From assembly GCF_027625935.1 (NCBI RefSeq), contig NZ_CP115300.1:8866001-8930000 (forward strand): a stretch of DNA of 64,000 nucleotides. The letters are read 5' to 3'. The DNA is from Streptomyces camelliae. Its GTDB lineage: Bacteria > Actinomycetota > Actinomycetes > Streptomycetales > Streptomycetaceae. Under the pieces are notes generated by a model. The model saw nothing but the letters and a program-made list of their open reading frames with translations. It made no database searches and was not told where the DNA came from. Of this stretch, positions 1 to 8,854 are shown piece by piece. The translations under genes were made by a program, and so were the position numbers. The stretch's first letter is position 1, and each line of letters starts with the position of its first letter.

Positions 1-17
1 TAATCTAGGATCAGTTC

Positions 18-917
18 ATGTCCGGCCCGAACGGCTCTCCTCAAGCCCCCCGTCTCGCCGACCTGGCGAACCTTGTCCGTATGCCCGCAGCGCTCAGCGT
101 GCCCGGTGACGTGCTCGCCGGCGCCGTCGCGAGCGGCGGCACCCCCCGTCCGCGTACCGTCGCCACCATGGCGTCGTCGGTCGCCCTGTACTGGGCGGGA
201 ATGGCGCTCAACGACTACGCGGACGCGGCCGTCGACGCGGTCGAGCGCCCCGAACGCCCCATACCCTCCGGCCGGGTGCCACGGCGCACCGCGCTGGCGG
301 CCGCCTGCGGGCTCACCGCGGCGGGCCTCGGCCTCGCGGCCCTGGCCGGCGGGCGGCGGGCGCTCGGCGTGGCGGTTCCGCTGGCCGGGCTGGTCTGGGC
401 GTACGACCTCGGGCTGAAGTCCACTCCCGCCGGCCCCGCCGCCATGGCCGGCGCGCGGGCACTGAACGTCCTGGCCGGAGCGAGGCCCGGCCGCACGGCG
501 TCGGCCCTCCCGGCCGCCTTGCTGGTCGGCGCGCACACCTGGACCGTCACCGTGCTGAGCCGCCACGAGGTGTCCGGCGCGCCACGCACCGTACCCGCCG
601 CCACGCTGGCCTCCAGCACCGTGACCGGCCTGGCCACCGCGGCACTTCCCTGGGTACGGCGGCGGAGCCGCACCGCACGGACCGGCGCGGCCGTCGGCGC
701 GCTCGGCTACCTCGCCTCGTACGGCACGGCGCAGGCCCGCGCGACACGGGACCCGTCCGCGGCGAACGTCCGGGGTGCCGTCGGCACCGGGATCCTGTCG
801 CTGATGCCCCTTCAGGCGGCGCTCACCGCGGGCGGCGGAGCCGTGGGCCCGGCCGGAGTCCTGGCCCTGGCACACCCGCTGGCGCGCAGACTCGCCCGGA
901 AGGTGTCTCCCACGTGA
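18..917 (+). CDS. eboC: UbiA-family prenyltransferase, EboC-like
   Basis: This is an integral-membrane UbiA-type prenyltransferase, first gene of the ebo-type operon in this window. The first Asp-rich motif is visible as NDYADAAVDAVERPERPIPSG near residues 65-85, and a second, weaker one as YDLGLKSTPAG near residue 130. The rest is a series of Ala/Leu/Val-rich membrane segments, and 299 residues is normal for the family. Its stop overlaps the GTG of the next gene, so the two are translationally coupled. In ebo operons of cyanobacteria and other bacteria this protein acts with EboA, EboB, EboE and EboF in exporting or trafficking a metabolite precursor; its substrate is unknown. The assignment rests on motifs plus the unmistakable neighbourhood. 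Confidence 0.85.
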   Translation: MSGPNGSPQAPRLADLANLVRMPAALSVPGDVLAGAVASGGTPRPRTVATMASSVALYWAGMALNDYADAAVDAVERPERPIPSGRVPRRTALAAACGLTAAGLGLAALAGGRRALGVAVPLAGLVWAYDLGLKSTPAGPAAMAGARALNVLAGARPGRTASALPAALLVGAHTWTVTVLSRHEVSGAPRTVPAATLASSTVTGLATAALPWVRRRSRTARTGAAVGALGYLASYGTAQARATRDPSAANVRGAVGTGILSLMPLQAALTAGGGAVGPAGVLALAHPLARRLARKVSPT

Positions 918-1774
918 CCCCGGCACCCGTGCCCGCGGGGCGGCTCCGGTTCGGCTTCGGGACCAACGGCTTCACCTGCCACCGGCTCGACGACGTCCTG
1001 ACCGTGCTCGCCGACCTCGGCTACGACTCGGTCGGACTCACCCTCGACCACGGCCATCTCGACCCGTTCGCCCCCGACCTGCCCCGGCAGGTCGACCGCC
1101 TCGCCCGGCGGCTGGACCACCTCGGGCTGGCAGTCATGGTGGAGACCGGGGCGCCGTACCTGCTGGACCCCTGGCACAAGCACGTCCCCACCCTCATGTC
1201 CGCCACGGGCTCGCACTCGCGCGTCGACCTGCTGGCGCGCGCGGTGCGCATCGCGGCCGGCCTGGGCGCCCCCGCCGTCCATCTGTGCAGCGGACCGGCA
1301 CCGGAAGGCATGTCCGAGGACGAGGCCTGGAAACGGCTGACCGGGGGCTGCGAAGAGGTCCTGGACATCGCGCGCGAGCACGGTGTGGCCCTGGGGTTCG
1401 AACCCGAGCCGTACATGTTCGTCGACACCGTCGCACGCGTGCTGGAGTTGCGGCGGCGGCTCGGCCACCCCGAGCACTTCGGTGTCACGCTCGACATCGG
1501 CCACGCCCACTGCGTCGAGGACCTGCCCCTGCTCGACTGTGTCGAGACGGCGGCTCCGTACCTGGTCAACGTGCAGATCGAGGACATGCGGCGCGGTGTG
1601 CACGAGCACCTCGAACTCGGTGCGGGGGAGATCGACTTCCCGCCCGTCCTGGCCGCCCTGAAGGCCACCGGCTATCAGGGACCGGTATCGGTGGAGATCC
1701 AGGGTGGGTCCCTGAACGCCCCCGACGTGGCCCGGCGTTCGCTGGAATTCCTCAAGGCCGCCGAGCGCGCCTGA
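914..1774 (+). CDS. Sugar phosphate isomerase/epimerase (TIM barrel), ebo-linked
   Basis: The 286-residue product is a xylose-isomerase-like TIM barrel. Visible family features are an N-terminal FGFGTNGF strand, LGFEPEPYMFV near residue 160, VTLDIGHAHC near residue 195 and VSVEIQGG near residue 260; the His, Glu and Asp residues there are the usual metal ligands. The GTG start at 914 overlaps the stop of the UbiA gene. It is distinct from EboE, which is encoded further downstream, so this operon carries two TIM-barrel isomerases. The substrate cannot be read from the sequence. Confidence 0.85.
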   Translation: MTPAPVPAGRLRFGFGTNGFTCHRLDDVLTVLADLGYDSVGLTLDHGHLDPFAPDLPRQVDRLARRLDHLGLAVMVETGAPYLLDPWHKHVPTLMSATGSHSRVDLLARAVRIAAGLGAPAVHLCSGPAPEGMSEDEAWKRLTGGCEEVLDIAREHGVALGFEPEPYMFVDTVARVLELRRRLGHPEHFGVTLDIGHAHCVEDLPLLDCVETAAPYLVNVQIEDMRRGVHEHLELGAGEIDFPPVLAALKATGYQGPVSVEIQGGSLNAPDVARRSLEFLKAAERA

Positions 1775-1858
1775 CGCCACGGCCGCACGTCACCGCTTTC
1801 ACCCCCCACCGACGGTACGGCCTCGTGCCGTACGCACATCGAGAAGGAGGCATGGGCC

Positions 1859-2590
1859 GTGGACCCACGCATCCCCACCGACCTCGACCGGCATCTCGCC
1901 CCCGACGCGCGGCACTGGCTGGCCGAGGCCGTCACCCGGGTCGGCCAGGACCCGACGGCCGTACGCGCCGTCTTCCCGGCCGTCGGCCGGCGTTGCGGAC
2001 GCGGACCGCTGGGCGCCGGCTGGACCGTGGCGGACGCCGCCCGCGCCCGGCTGCTGACCGCGCTGCCGCTGCGCGGGGCGGCCCTCGCCGAGGAGATCAC
2101 CGCGCTGCACCGGTACGGAGACACCGCCGAACAACGCGCCGTACTGCGCTCGTTGGCCTTGCTGGAGGACGCCGACGCCTCCTTCGCCGACCTCGGTCTG
2201 CCGCTGGTGCGCGCGGCGCTGCGCGGCAACGACACCAGCCTGGTCGAGGCGGCCCTGGGCCCGTACGCCGCCCGCCACCTGGACGCCGACGCCTACCGGC
2301 ACGCCGTCCTGAAGTGCGTCTTCTGCGACATCCCCCTCGACCGGACAGCAGGCCTGACGGAGCGTGCCGACCGCGAACTCGCCCGCATGCTGGCCGACTT
2401 CGCCCACGAACGGGTTGCCGCCGGCCGTGACGTCCCCGCCGACGTCTGGCCGGTCGTGCGCGACCACCCCGGCACGCTGGAGGCCTCCGGCCTGCCCGCC
2501 GGCCTCCACTCACCCGTGCCCGAGCGCCGCGCCGCGACCGCGCGCGCCCTCCTCGCCTACACCGCCGCCACGCCCGCAGGAGCCGCATGA
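1859..2590 (+). CDS. eboA: EboA-domain protein
   Basis: This alpha-helical, soluble 243-residue protein has the EboA signature: YAARHLDADAYRHAVLKCVF around residues 140-160, followed by ELARMLADFAHERVAAGR and VWPVVRDHPG. The biochemical function of EboA is not established; in ebo operons it is needed with the other Ebo proteins for export or trafficking of a precursor such as the scytonemin monomer. The GTG at 1859 was chosen because AAGGAGG lies 8 nt upstream; the ATG at 1852 is out of frame. The stop overlaps the ATGATG start of the TatD-like gene. Confidence 0.85.
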   Translation: MDPRIPTDLDRHLAPDARHWLAEAVTRVGQDPTAVRAVFPAVGRRCGRGPLGAGWTVADAARARLLTALPLRGAALAEEITALHRYGDTAEQRAVLRSLALLEDADASFADLGLPLVRAALRGNDTSLVEAALGPYAARHLDADAYRHAVLKCVFCDIPLDRTAGLTERADRELARMLADFAHERVAAGRDVPADVWPVVRDHPGTLEASGLPAGLHSPVPERRAATARALLAYTAATPAGAA

Positions 2591-3444
2591 TGCGCATCTT
2601 CGACCCCCACATCCACATGACCTCACGCACCACCGACGACTACGAGGCGATGTACGCCGCCGGTGTCCGCGCCGTCGTGGAGCCGTCCTTCTGGCTCGGC
2701 CAGCCGCGCACGTCCGTCGACAGCTTCACCGACTACTTCGACGCGCTGCTCGGCTGGGAGCCGTACCGCGCGGCGCAGTTCGGCATCCGCCACCACTGCA
2801 CCATCGCCCTCAACCCGAAAGAGGCCAACGACCCACGCTGCGCCGGAGTGCTGGACGTACTGCCCCGCTACCTGGCCAAGGACCGCGTGGTGGCCGTCGG
2901 GGAGATCGGCTACGACTCCATGACGCCCGAGGAGGACAAGGCGCTGGCCCGCCAGCTCGAACTCGCCGTCGAGCACGACCTGCCGGTGCTGGTCCACACT
3001 CCGCACCGGGACAAGGCCGTCGGCACCCGGCGCACCCTCGACGTGGTCCGCGAATCGGGGATACCGCCCGAGCGTGTCCTCGTCGACCACCTCAATGAGC
3101 TCACCGTCACCATGGTCGCCGACAGCGGCTGCTGGATGGGCTTCTCCATCTACCCGCACACCAAGATGAGCGAGGACCGCATGGTGCGGATCCTCCAGGA
3201 GCACGGGACCGAGCGGATGCTCGTCAACTCGGCTGCCGACTGGGGCCGCAGCGACCCCCTCAAGACCCGCAGGACCGCCGACGCGATGCTCGCGGCCGGC
3301 TTCGACGACGACACCGTCGACCAGGTCATGTGGCGCAATCCGGTGGAGTTCTACGAGCAGAGCGGCCGACTGGACCTCGACGACGCCGGGCCGGACGGCA
3401 CGGCCCTGTTCGAGGGCAACTCGATCAAGCGCGGCGGAGAGTGA
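2587..3444 (+). CDS. eboB: TatD-family metal-dependent hydrolase, EboB
   Basis: The 285-residue product begins with the TatD/amidohydrolase metal motif FDPHIHMTSR (residues 5-14), which supplies the HxH ligands. It continues with VGEIGYDSMTPEE near residue 108, LVHTPHRD near 135, VDHLNEL near 162 and VNSAADWGRSDPL near 213. These match the ebo-associated branch of TatD hydrolases. Two in-frame ATG codons (2587 and 2590) are possible starts. It sits between eboA and eboE with overlap or a very short gap, as expected for one operon. The reaction is unknown. Confidence 0.85.
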   Translation: MMRIFDPHIHMTSRTTDDYEAMYAAGVRAVVEPSFWLGQPRTSVDSFTDYFDALLGWEPYRAAQFGIRHHCTIALNPKEANDPRCAGVLDVLPRYLAKDRVVAVGEIGYDSMTPEEDKALARQLELAVEHDLPVLVHTPHRDKAVGTRRTLDVVRESGIPPERVLVDHLNELTVTMVADSGCWMGFSIYPHTKMSEDRMVRILQEHGTERMLVNSAADWGRSDPLKTRRTADAMLAAGFDDDTVDQVMWRNPVEFYEQSGRLDLDDAGPDGTALFEGNSIKRGGE

Positions 3445-3451
3445 CCCCACC

Positions 3452-4642
3452 GTGCGTTTCCGGCACCCCGACGGCACGACCGTCCACCTCGCCTACTGCA
3501 GTAACGTCCACCAGGCCGAGAACCTCCAGGGAGTGATCGACCAGCTGGCCGCCTACGCCGAGCCCGTACGGGAGACCCTCGGCGCCGGCCTGCTCGGCAT
3601 CGGCCTGTGGCTGGCCCGCGATGTGGTCACCGAACTGTCCGCCCGGCCCGACGCCGTGCTCCGCCTGCGCACCGAACTGACCGCGCGCGGCCTGGAGACC
3701 GTCACCCTCAACGCCTTCCCCTACGAGGGATTCCACCGCGAGGTGGTCAAGAAGGACGTCTACCTGCCCGACTGGACCGACCCGGCCCGCCTGCACTACA
3801 CCGTCGACTGCGCCCGGGTGCTGGCCGGGCTGCTGCCCGACGACGCGCGCCGCGGCAGCGTGTCCACACTGCCCCTCGCCTGGCGCACCCCCTGGCCGGG
3901 GTCGGCACGCGACCGTGCCCGCCGGGCCCTGGACCTGCTCGCCGCCGAACTGGCCGGCGTGGAGCGGGAGACGGGCCGTACGATCCGGGTCGGCTTCGAG
4001 CCCGAGCCCGGCTGCGTGGTGGAGAACACCGTGCAGGCGGCCCGCGAACTCGGGGGACTGGACCCCGAGCGGCTCGGTATCTGCCTCGACACCTGCCACC
4101 TCGCCGTACAGTTCGAGGACCCGGCGACAGCGCTGCGCCGCCTCGCCGACGCGGCTCTCCCCGTCGTCAAGGTGCAGGCGTCCAGCGCCCTCCAGGCCGA
4201 CGACCCGGCCGACCCCGCGGCGCGCCGAGCCCTCGCCCGGTTCGCCGAACCCCGCTTCCTGCACCAGACACGCACGGCCCCGCACGGCGTCGTCACCGGC
4301 GTCGACGACCTCCCGGACGCCCTGGCCGGAGACCTGGACCCCGGCTCTGCCTGGCGGGTGCACTTCCATGCCCCGCTGCACGCCGAGCCCGAACCGCCCC
4401 TGCGCACCACGGCGAGCGAACTGACCGCTGTCCTGGTCGAGTTGCTCGGCGGCCCGCAGGCCGTCTGCGACCACGTCGAGGTCGAGACCTACACCTGGTC
4501 GGTCCTGCCGGAACACCTACGGCCCCACGACCGCGAGAGCCTCGTCGCCGGCATCGCCGCCGAACTCGCCTGGACCCGCGGCCGGTTCGCGGACCTCGGC
4601 CTGCGTCCCAGTCCCCGCACGCGAACGGAACCCGTTTCATGA
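3452..4642 (+). CDS. eboE: Metabolite traffic protein EboE (TIM barrel)
   Basis: The 396-residue protein shows the EboE N-terminal signature LAYCSNVHQAENLQGVIDQL at residues 13-32 and a sugar-isomerase-like barrel core with LNAFPYEGFHREVVKKDVY, VGFEPEPGCVVENT and ICLDTCHLAVQFE. The last motif carries the metal-binding Asp and His typical of the xylose isomerase-like fold. The GTG at 3452 follows the eboB stop by a few bases, and the stop codon overlaps the ATG of eboF (ATGA at 4639-4642). The ligand or substrate is not known. Confidence 0.85.
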   Translation: MRFRHPDGTTVHLAYCSNVHQAENLQGVIDQLAAYAEPVRETLGAGLLGIGLWLARDVVTELSARPDAVLRLRTELTARGLETVTLNAFPYEGFHREVVKKDVYLPDWTDPARLHYTVDCARVLAGLLPDDARRGSVSTLPLAWRTPWPGSARDRARRALDLLAAELAGVERETGRTIRVGFEPEPGCVVENTVQAARELGGLDPERLGICLDTCHLAVQFEDPATALRRLADAALPVVKVQASSALQADDPADPAARRALARFAEPRFLHQTRTAPHGVVTGVDDLPDALAGDLDPGSAWRVHFHAPLHAEPEPPLRTTASELTAVLVELLGGPQAVCDHVEVETYTWSVLPEHLRPHDRESLVAGIAAELAWTRGRFADLGLRPSPRTRTEPVS

Positions 4643-6015
4643 CGAGACTCGTCGTCCTCGACATCGTCGGCCTCACCCCACGCCTGATGCGCCACATGCC
4701 CGCCGTCTCGGCCCTCGCACAGCAGGGCTTCCAGGCCCGCCTGGACACCGTGCTGCCCGCAGTGACCTGCTCCGTGCAGTCCACCCTGCTGACCGGCACA
4801 CCGCCTTCCGAACACGGTGTCGTCGGCAACGGCTGGTACTTCCGCGACCTGGGCGAAGTGATGCTGTGGCGCCAGCACAACGCCCTGGTCGGCGGCGAGA
4901 AGCTGTGGCACACCGCGCGCCGCGCCGAACCCGGCTACAAGGTCGCCAACATCTGCTGGTGGTACGCCATGGGCGCCGACGTCGACCTCACCGTCACCCC
5001 GCGCCCCGTCTACTACTCCGACGGCCGCAAGGAACCCGACTGCTACACCTGGCCGCCCGCCCTGCACGACGAACTCACCAGCAGGCTCGGCCCGTTCCCC
5101 CTGTTCACCTACTGGGGACCCAACGCGGGCCTGCCGTCCAGCCAGTGGATCCTGGCCGCAGCCCGCCAGATCTTCGACGAGCACCGCCCCGACCTGACCC
5201 TGGTCTATGTACCGCACCTGGACTACGAACCCCAGCGCTCCGGCCCCGACTCACCCCAGTCCGCCCGCGAGGCACGACGGCTCGACGACGCACTGCGCCC
5301 CCTGCTGGAACACTTCCGCCGCGAGGACGCCACCGTCGTGATCCTCAGCGAGTACGGCATCGCGCCTGCCTCCCGGCCCGTCGACATCAACCGCGCCCTG
5401 CGCCGCGCAGGTCTCCTCGAAGTCCACACCCAGGACGGCATGGAGTACCTCGACCCGTGGACCTCCCGCGCCTTCGCGGTCGCCGATCACCAGATCGCCC
5501 ATGTGTACGTCCGTGACCCCGCCGATGTCGCGAAGACCGCGGAGATCGTGGCGGGCCTCGACGGTGTGGACGAGGTGCTGGACGAGCACGGCAAGGCGCG
5601 CCACGGGCTCGCGCACGAACGCTCGGGAGAGCTGGTCGCCGTCGCCGAGCGCGACGCCTGGTTCACGTACTACTACTGGCTGGACGACGACCGCGCCCCC
5701 GACTTCGCCCGCCAGGTCGAGATCCACCGCAAGCCCGGCTACGACCCCGCCGAACTCCTCTACGACCCCGCCGTGCGCGGTGTCAAGGCGCGCGCCGCCG
5801 GGCAGGTCGCCCGCAAGAAACTCGGCATGCGCTACCGCATCCGGACCGTCCCCCTGGACCCCTCCGGCGTGCGCGGCAGCCACGGCCGGCTGCCCGACGA
5901 CCCGCAGGACAGCCCCGTCCTGCTCTGCTCGCGGCCAGGACCCGCGCGCGAGGCGATCGACGCGACCGAGGTCAAGGACCTCCTGCTGACGCTGGCCGGC
6001 GTCACGGCACCGTGA
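4639..6015 (+). CDS. eboF: Alkaline-phosphatase-superfamily hydrolase (nucleotide pyrophosphatase type), EboF-like
   Basis: This 458-residue enzyme of the type I phosphodiesterase/nucleotide pyrophosphatase class starts with the metal-binding MTRLVVLDIVGL strand. PAVTCSVQSTLLTG (about residues 38-51) carries the nucleophilic Thr. Further metal-site motifs are VYVPHLDYEPQRSG near residue 192, VILSEYGIAP near 236 and VADHQIAHVYV near 285. The start overlaps the stop of eboE in an ATGA. A longer open frame runs upstream through eboE but is only a shadow. In ebo operons this is the last conserved gene; the phosphoester it hydrolyses is unknown. Confidence 0.85.
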   Translation: MTRLVVLDIVGLTPRLMRHMPAVSALAQQGFQARLDTVLPAVTCSVQSTLLTGTPPSEHGVVGNGWYFRDLGEVMLWRQHNALVGGEKLWHTARRAEPGYKVANICWWYAMGADVDLTVTPRPVYYSDGRKEPDCYTWPPALHDELTSRLGPFPLFTYWGPNAGLPSSQWILAAARQIFDEHRPDLTLVYVPHLDYEPQRSGPDSPQSAREARRLDDALRPLLEHFRREDATVVILSEYGIAPASRPVDINRALRRAGLLEVHTQDGMEYLDPWTSRAFAVADHQIAHVYVRDPADVAKTAEIVAGLDGVDEVLDEHGKARHGLAHERSGELVAVAERDAWFTYYYWLDDDRAPDFARQVEIHRKPGYDPAELLYDPAVRGVKARAAGQVARKKLGMRYRIRTVPLDPSGVRGSHGRLPDDPQDSPVLLCSRPGPAREAIDATEVKDLLLTLAGVTAP

Positions 6016-6038
6016 ACCCCTGAACAACCGGACCCCTC

Positions 6039-7250
6039 ATGGCTGGAGCCCCCCACGTGCACCCGACGACCACTCCGCCGCCCCTGCCCGGCGCGCGTCC
6101 CCTCCTCGATCCCGCCGCCGAGTACGGGCGCTGGATCACCGAACGGCCCCTGGACAGGATCACCCTGTGGGGCGACCTGCACCCCTGGCTGGTCACCCGG
6201 CACGCGGACGCCCGCGCCGTGCTCAGCGATCCGCGGTTCAGCTCGGAGAACATCCGCCCCGGATTCCCCGGACTCCAGCCGACGCCGCCGCCGCGCACGC
6301 CGGGCCAGCTCTTCGCCATGGACCCGCCCGACCACACCCGGCTGCGCCGCATGCTCATCCCCGAGTTCACCTTCCGCCGGGCCGAGCAACTGCGGCCGGC
6401 CATCCGGCAGATCACCGGCGACCTCCTCGACAGCCTCGTGAAGCAGGGGCAACCCGCGGACCTGGTCGAGCACTTCACGCTCCCGCTGCCGCTCCTCGTC
6501 ATCTGCGAGCTGCTCGGTGTGCCCTACGCCGACCGGGACTTCATCCACCACCAGGCGTCCGCCTTCGCCACCGTCTCCGCCGGCCCGGAGGCGATGCGGG
6601 CCGGCTGGGCGGCGCTGTTCGGCTACCTCCAGGAACTGCTCGCCGCCAAGTCGCGGGAACCCGGCGACGACCTGATGAGCAGGCTCGCCACGGAACGCGT
6701 CGCCACCGGCGAGGCCACCCCGGCGGAGGCGGCCGGGCTGCTCGTCCAACTGCTCATCGCCGGGCACGAGACGACGGCGAGCATGCTCTCTCTCGGCGTC
6801 GTCGCACTGCTGCGGCATCCCGGGCAGCTGGCCGCGCTGCGCGCCGACGAGGCTCTGGTGCCGGGCGCGGTGGAGGAACTCCTGCGCTACCTGACCGTCG
6901 TCCACATCGGGCTGCGTCGCATCGCCACGGAGGACGTCGAGATCGGCGGTGTCACCATCCGCGCCGGCGAGGGCGTGGTGATCGCCCTGCAGGCCGCCAA
7001 TCGTGACCCCGCGCTCTTCGCCGGCCCGGACGCCCTCGACCTCACCCGGGACGCCCGGCAGCACCTGGCCTTCGGCCACGGCCTGCACCACTGCCTCGGC
7101 CAGTCCCTCGCCCGGGCCGAACTGCAGATCGCGCTGCCGATGCTCTTCGACCGGCTGCCGGACCTACGCCTCGCCGACCCTGCCCCGGAGGAGCTCGCCT
7201 TCGAGGGGCGCGCGGTCCACGGGGTACGGGAACTGCCCGTCACCTGGTGA
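6039..7250 (+). CDS. Cytochrome P450
   Basis: This soluble bacterial class I P450 has 403 residues. The I-helix oxygen-activation motif AGHETT is near residue 243, the K-helix ExxR is within VEELLRYL near 282, and the haem-binding loop FGHGLHHCLG is near 345-354 with the ligating Cys. It follows eboF after 23 bp on the same strand and may be a tailoring enzyme for the metabolite handled by the ebo operon. No ferredoxin or ferredoxin reductase is nearby. The substrate is unknown. Confidence 0.92.
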   Translation: MAGAPHVHPTTTPPPLPGARPLLDPAAEYGRWITERPLDRITLWGDLHPWLVTRHADARAVLSDPRFSSENIRPGFPGLQPTPPPRTPGQLFAMDPPDHTRLRRMLIPEFTFRRAEQLRPAIRQITGDLLDSLVKQGQPADLVEHFTLPLPLLVICELLGVPYADRDFIHHQASAFATVSAGPEAMRAGWAALFGYLQELLAAKSREPGDDLMSRLATERVATGEATPAEAAGLLVQLLIAGHETTASMLSLGVVALLRHPGQLAALRADEALVPGAVEELLRYLTVVHIGLRRIATEDVEIGGVTIRAGEGVVIALQAANRDPALFAGPDALDLTRDARQHLAFGHGLHHCLGQSLARAELQIALPMLFDRLPDLRLADPAPEELAFEGRAVHGVRELPVTW

Positions 7251-7263
7251 CACTCAGGACGAA

Positions 7264-7292
7264 CGGGCCCGCACCACGGTGGCACGGGCCCG
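7264..7292. terminator. GC-rich inverted repeat between convergent genes
   Basis: CGGGCCCG occurs at both ends of this stretch, with an inner CACC/GGTG pairing and a small loop. It lies in the 67-bp gap between the P450 (plus) and the GH54 gene (minus), so it could terminate transcription from both sides. There is no clear T-run, which is usual for Streptomyces terminators. Confidence 0.55.
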
Positions 7293-7317
7293 CTCGGTGT
7301 CTTCGAGGAGCCCGGGT

Positions 7318-8391
7318 CTACTTCCCGTAGCCGGCGGCCGTGATGCTCGCCTGGACCGCGCTCTCGGTGGAGTCCGACGGGTAGCCGGAGGTCATGACGC
7401 CTTCGTAGAAGGTGCCGGCGGAGCCGTGGCTGTTGTCGCCGCCGATGCCGAGGATGATGGCGCCCTCCTTCTTCATCGGGTTGTAGCCCGAGACGTTGGG
7501 ACGGGTGCCGCTGTAGAAGGTCGACAGGCCGCCGGACTGGGCGTTGCCGCCGCGGATGGCCCAGTGGTTGGGCTCGCCCTTGACGACGGCGGTCAGATAG
7601 CGATGGCTTATGGAGGGGTCGCCCGCGTTGTAGTGCTGGTTCACGCCGGAGAACAGGCCGTTTTCGAGGTCGGCCATGATCCAGGGGCCGTTGCCCGATC
7701 CGTAGCCCCAGACCTTGATGTTGCCGAAGTAGATGGCCTCCATGGTGCCGTTGCCGTTGTCCCGGCTGTTGGTCTCGGCGTTGCCGTAGTCGAAGCAGCA
7801 GCCGCCGTTGTAGTGCGTGCCGTCGAGCACGGCGTACATGCCCTCGGGCTGGTCGCCCTTCGCGACGCCGTTGGTGCTGTTGTCGCGGTACCCGGTGCCC
7901 GGGGCGACGTAGACGCCGTAGGCCTTGTGGCCGCCGATGGTGATCGGTGCGGCGGTGGCGTTGGCGAGGTTGTCGTAGCCGCCGGCCGCCGGGCCGGAGA
8001 AGCCGCCGGGGGGTGCCTGGGTGAGGCGGTTGCCGTGGCCGGACTGGTCGTAGATGACGGTGATGAGGCAGGTCGTACCGGCACAGAAGGAGTCCTGGGC
8101 GGCGGCGTTGGCGTATCCGCCGGTGCTCAGGACGCCGATGTCGCGGGTGGCGTTGTCGGAGGTCCGGCGGACCTGGTACAGCGGGCCTTTGTAGGAGGAG
8201 TACAGCGCGCGCGTGGTGCTGTGTGCCGCCACGCAGGGTGTGCCGCCGGCGGCGTAGAGGTCGCACGGCAGCGAGGTGGCCGCCGGGGCGGCGGGTGCCG
8301 CGCCGGTCAGCACGCCGACGCTGAGCGCGGCGGCCGCTCCGGTCGCGAGCAGTGCGCGCTGCCAGGGCCGTATCAGTGAGCGGATGGGCAT
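7318..8391 (-). CDS. Secreted GH54 alpha-L-arabinofuranosidase
   Basis: The 357-residue precursor has a twin-Arg-free Sec signal peptide (basic start, hydrophobic ALLATGAAAALSVGVLTGA, Ala-rich cleavage area near residue 38). It then reads directly into a GH54 catalytic domain (CDLYAAGGTPCVAAHSTTRA). The vicinal disulfide CC is at 198-199. By spacing against the Aspergillus AbfB enzyme, Glu243 (DLENGLFSG) is the nucleophile and Asp319 (GIGGDNS) the acid/base. The C-terminal arabinose-binding domain (CBM42) of fungal AbfB is absent, as the protein stops after the catalytic domain. It should release arabinose from arabinoxylan outside the cell. It stands alone and is convergent with the P450. 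Confidence 0.9.
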   Translation of the reverse strand: MPIRSLIRPWQRALLATGAAAALSVGVLTGAAPAAPAATSLPCDLYAAGGTPCVAAHSTTRALYSSYKGPLYQVRRTSDNATRDIGVLSTGGYANAAAQDSFCAGTTCLITVIYDQSGHGNRLTQAPPGGFSGPAAGGYDNLANATAAPITIGGHKAYGVYVAPGTGYRDNSTNGVAKGDQPEGMYAVLDGTHYNGGCCFDYGNAETNSRDNGNGTMEAIYFGNIKVWGYGSGNGPWIMADLENGLFSGVNQHYNAGDPSISHRYLTAVVKGEPNHWAIRGGNAQSGGLSTFYSGTRPNVSGYNPMKKEGAIILGIGGDNSHGSAGTFYEGVMTSGYPSDSTESAVQASITAAGYGK

Positions 8392-8854
8392 GAGTGAGCT
8401 CCTTCGGTGGGTGGGGGGTTCCTCACCTTTTCCGTCATCACATGTCCGGCATGCCGAACAGTGCTCGGCACTTCGGACCCTCCGGATGATAGAAATCCCG
8501 CCCCAATCGTCAATGCCTGTGACGCGATCCGCCGAGTCGCGGTCGAATCCGGCAGGCCGTCGGCGAAAAATTCATCGCAGAATTACGCCACATTTCCTGG
8601 TGCAGGTTTCGATCGAACGGTGCTGGCACGCCTTGCCCGAACAGGCCATGCTCCAGTCGCTGTTGACACACATTCAGGAACTTTGCGGCCGAATTATCCG
8701 TAAAGGCGGAATTTACTCTCCTGTCAAGAAAACGACAGACAGGGCACTGGAGGGAGCCTTGGAGATTGTGTAGTTTGACCTGACAACTCGGGGGGACGAA
8801 AGCACCATCAGGCACACCCGGCCCTGCGGGCCGTCGAGCAACTTACGGAGCACC
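8392..8854. other. Divergent intergenic region, GH54 / LuxR regulator
   Basis: This 463-bp stretch separates two divergent genes. It is distinctly more AT-rich than its surroundings, especially around 8480-8790, as expected for promoters. A perfect palindrome CGGCATGCCG lies at 8447-8456, about 55 bp upstream of the GH54 start, and is a candidate operator. A TTGACA hexamer occurs near 8663, but I found no well-spaced -10 partner. No convincing gene was seen. Confidence 0.4.

Noticed and set aside
3607..4638. Upstream extension of the eboF frame through eboE.
   Set aside because: The Arg/Pro-rich translation is a shadow of eboE; the phosphatase fold starts at ATG 4639, which overlaps the eboE stop.
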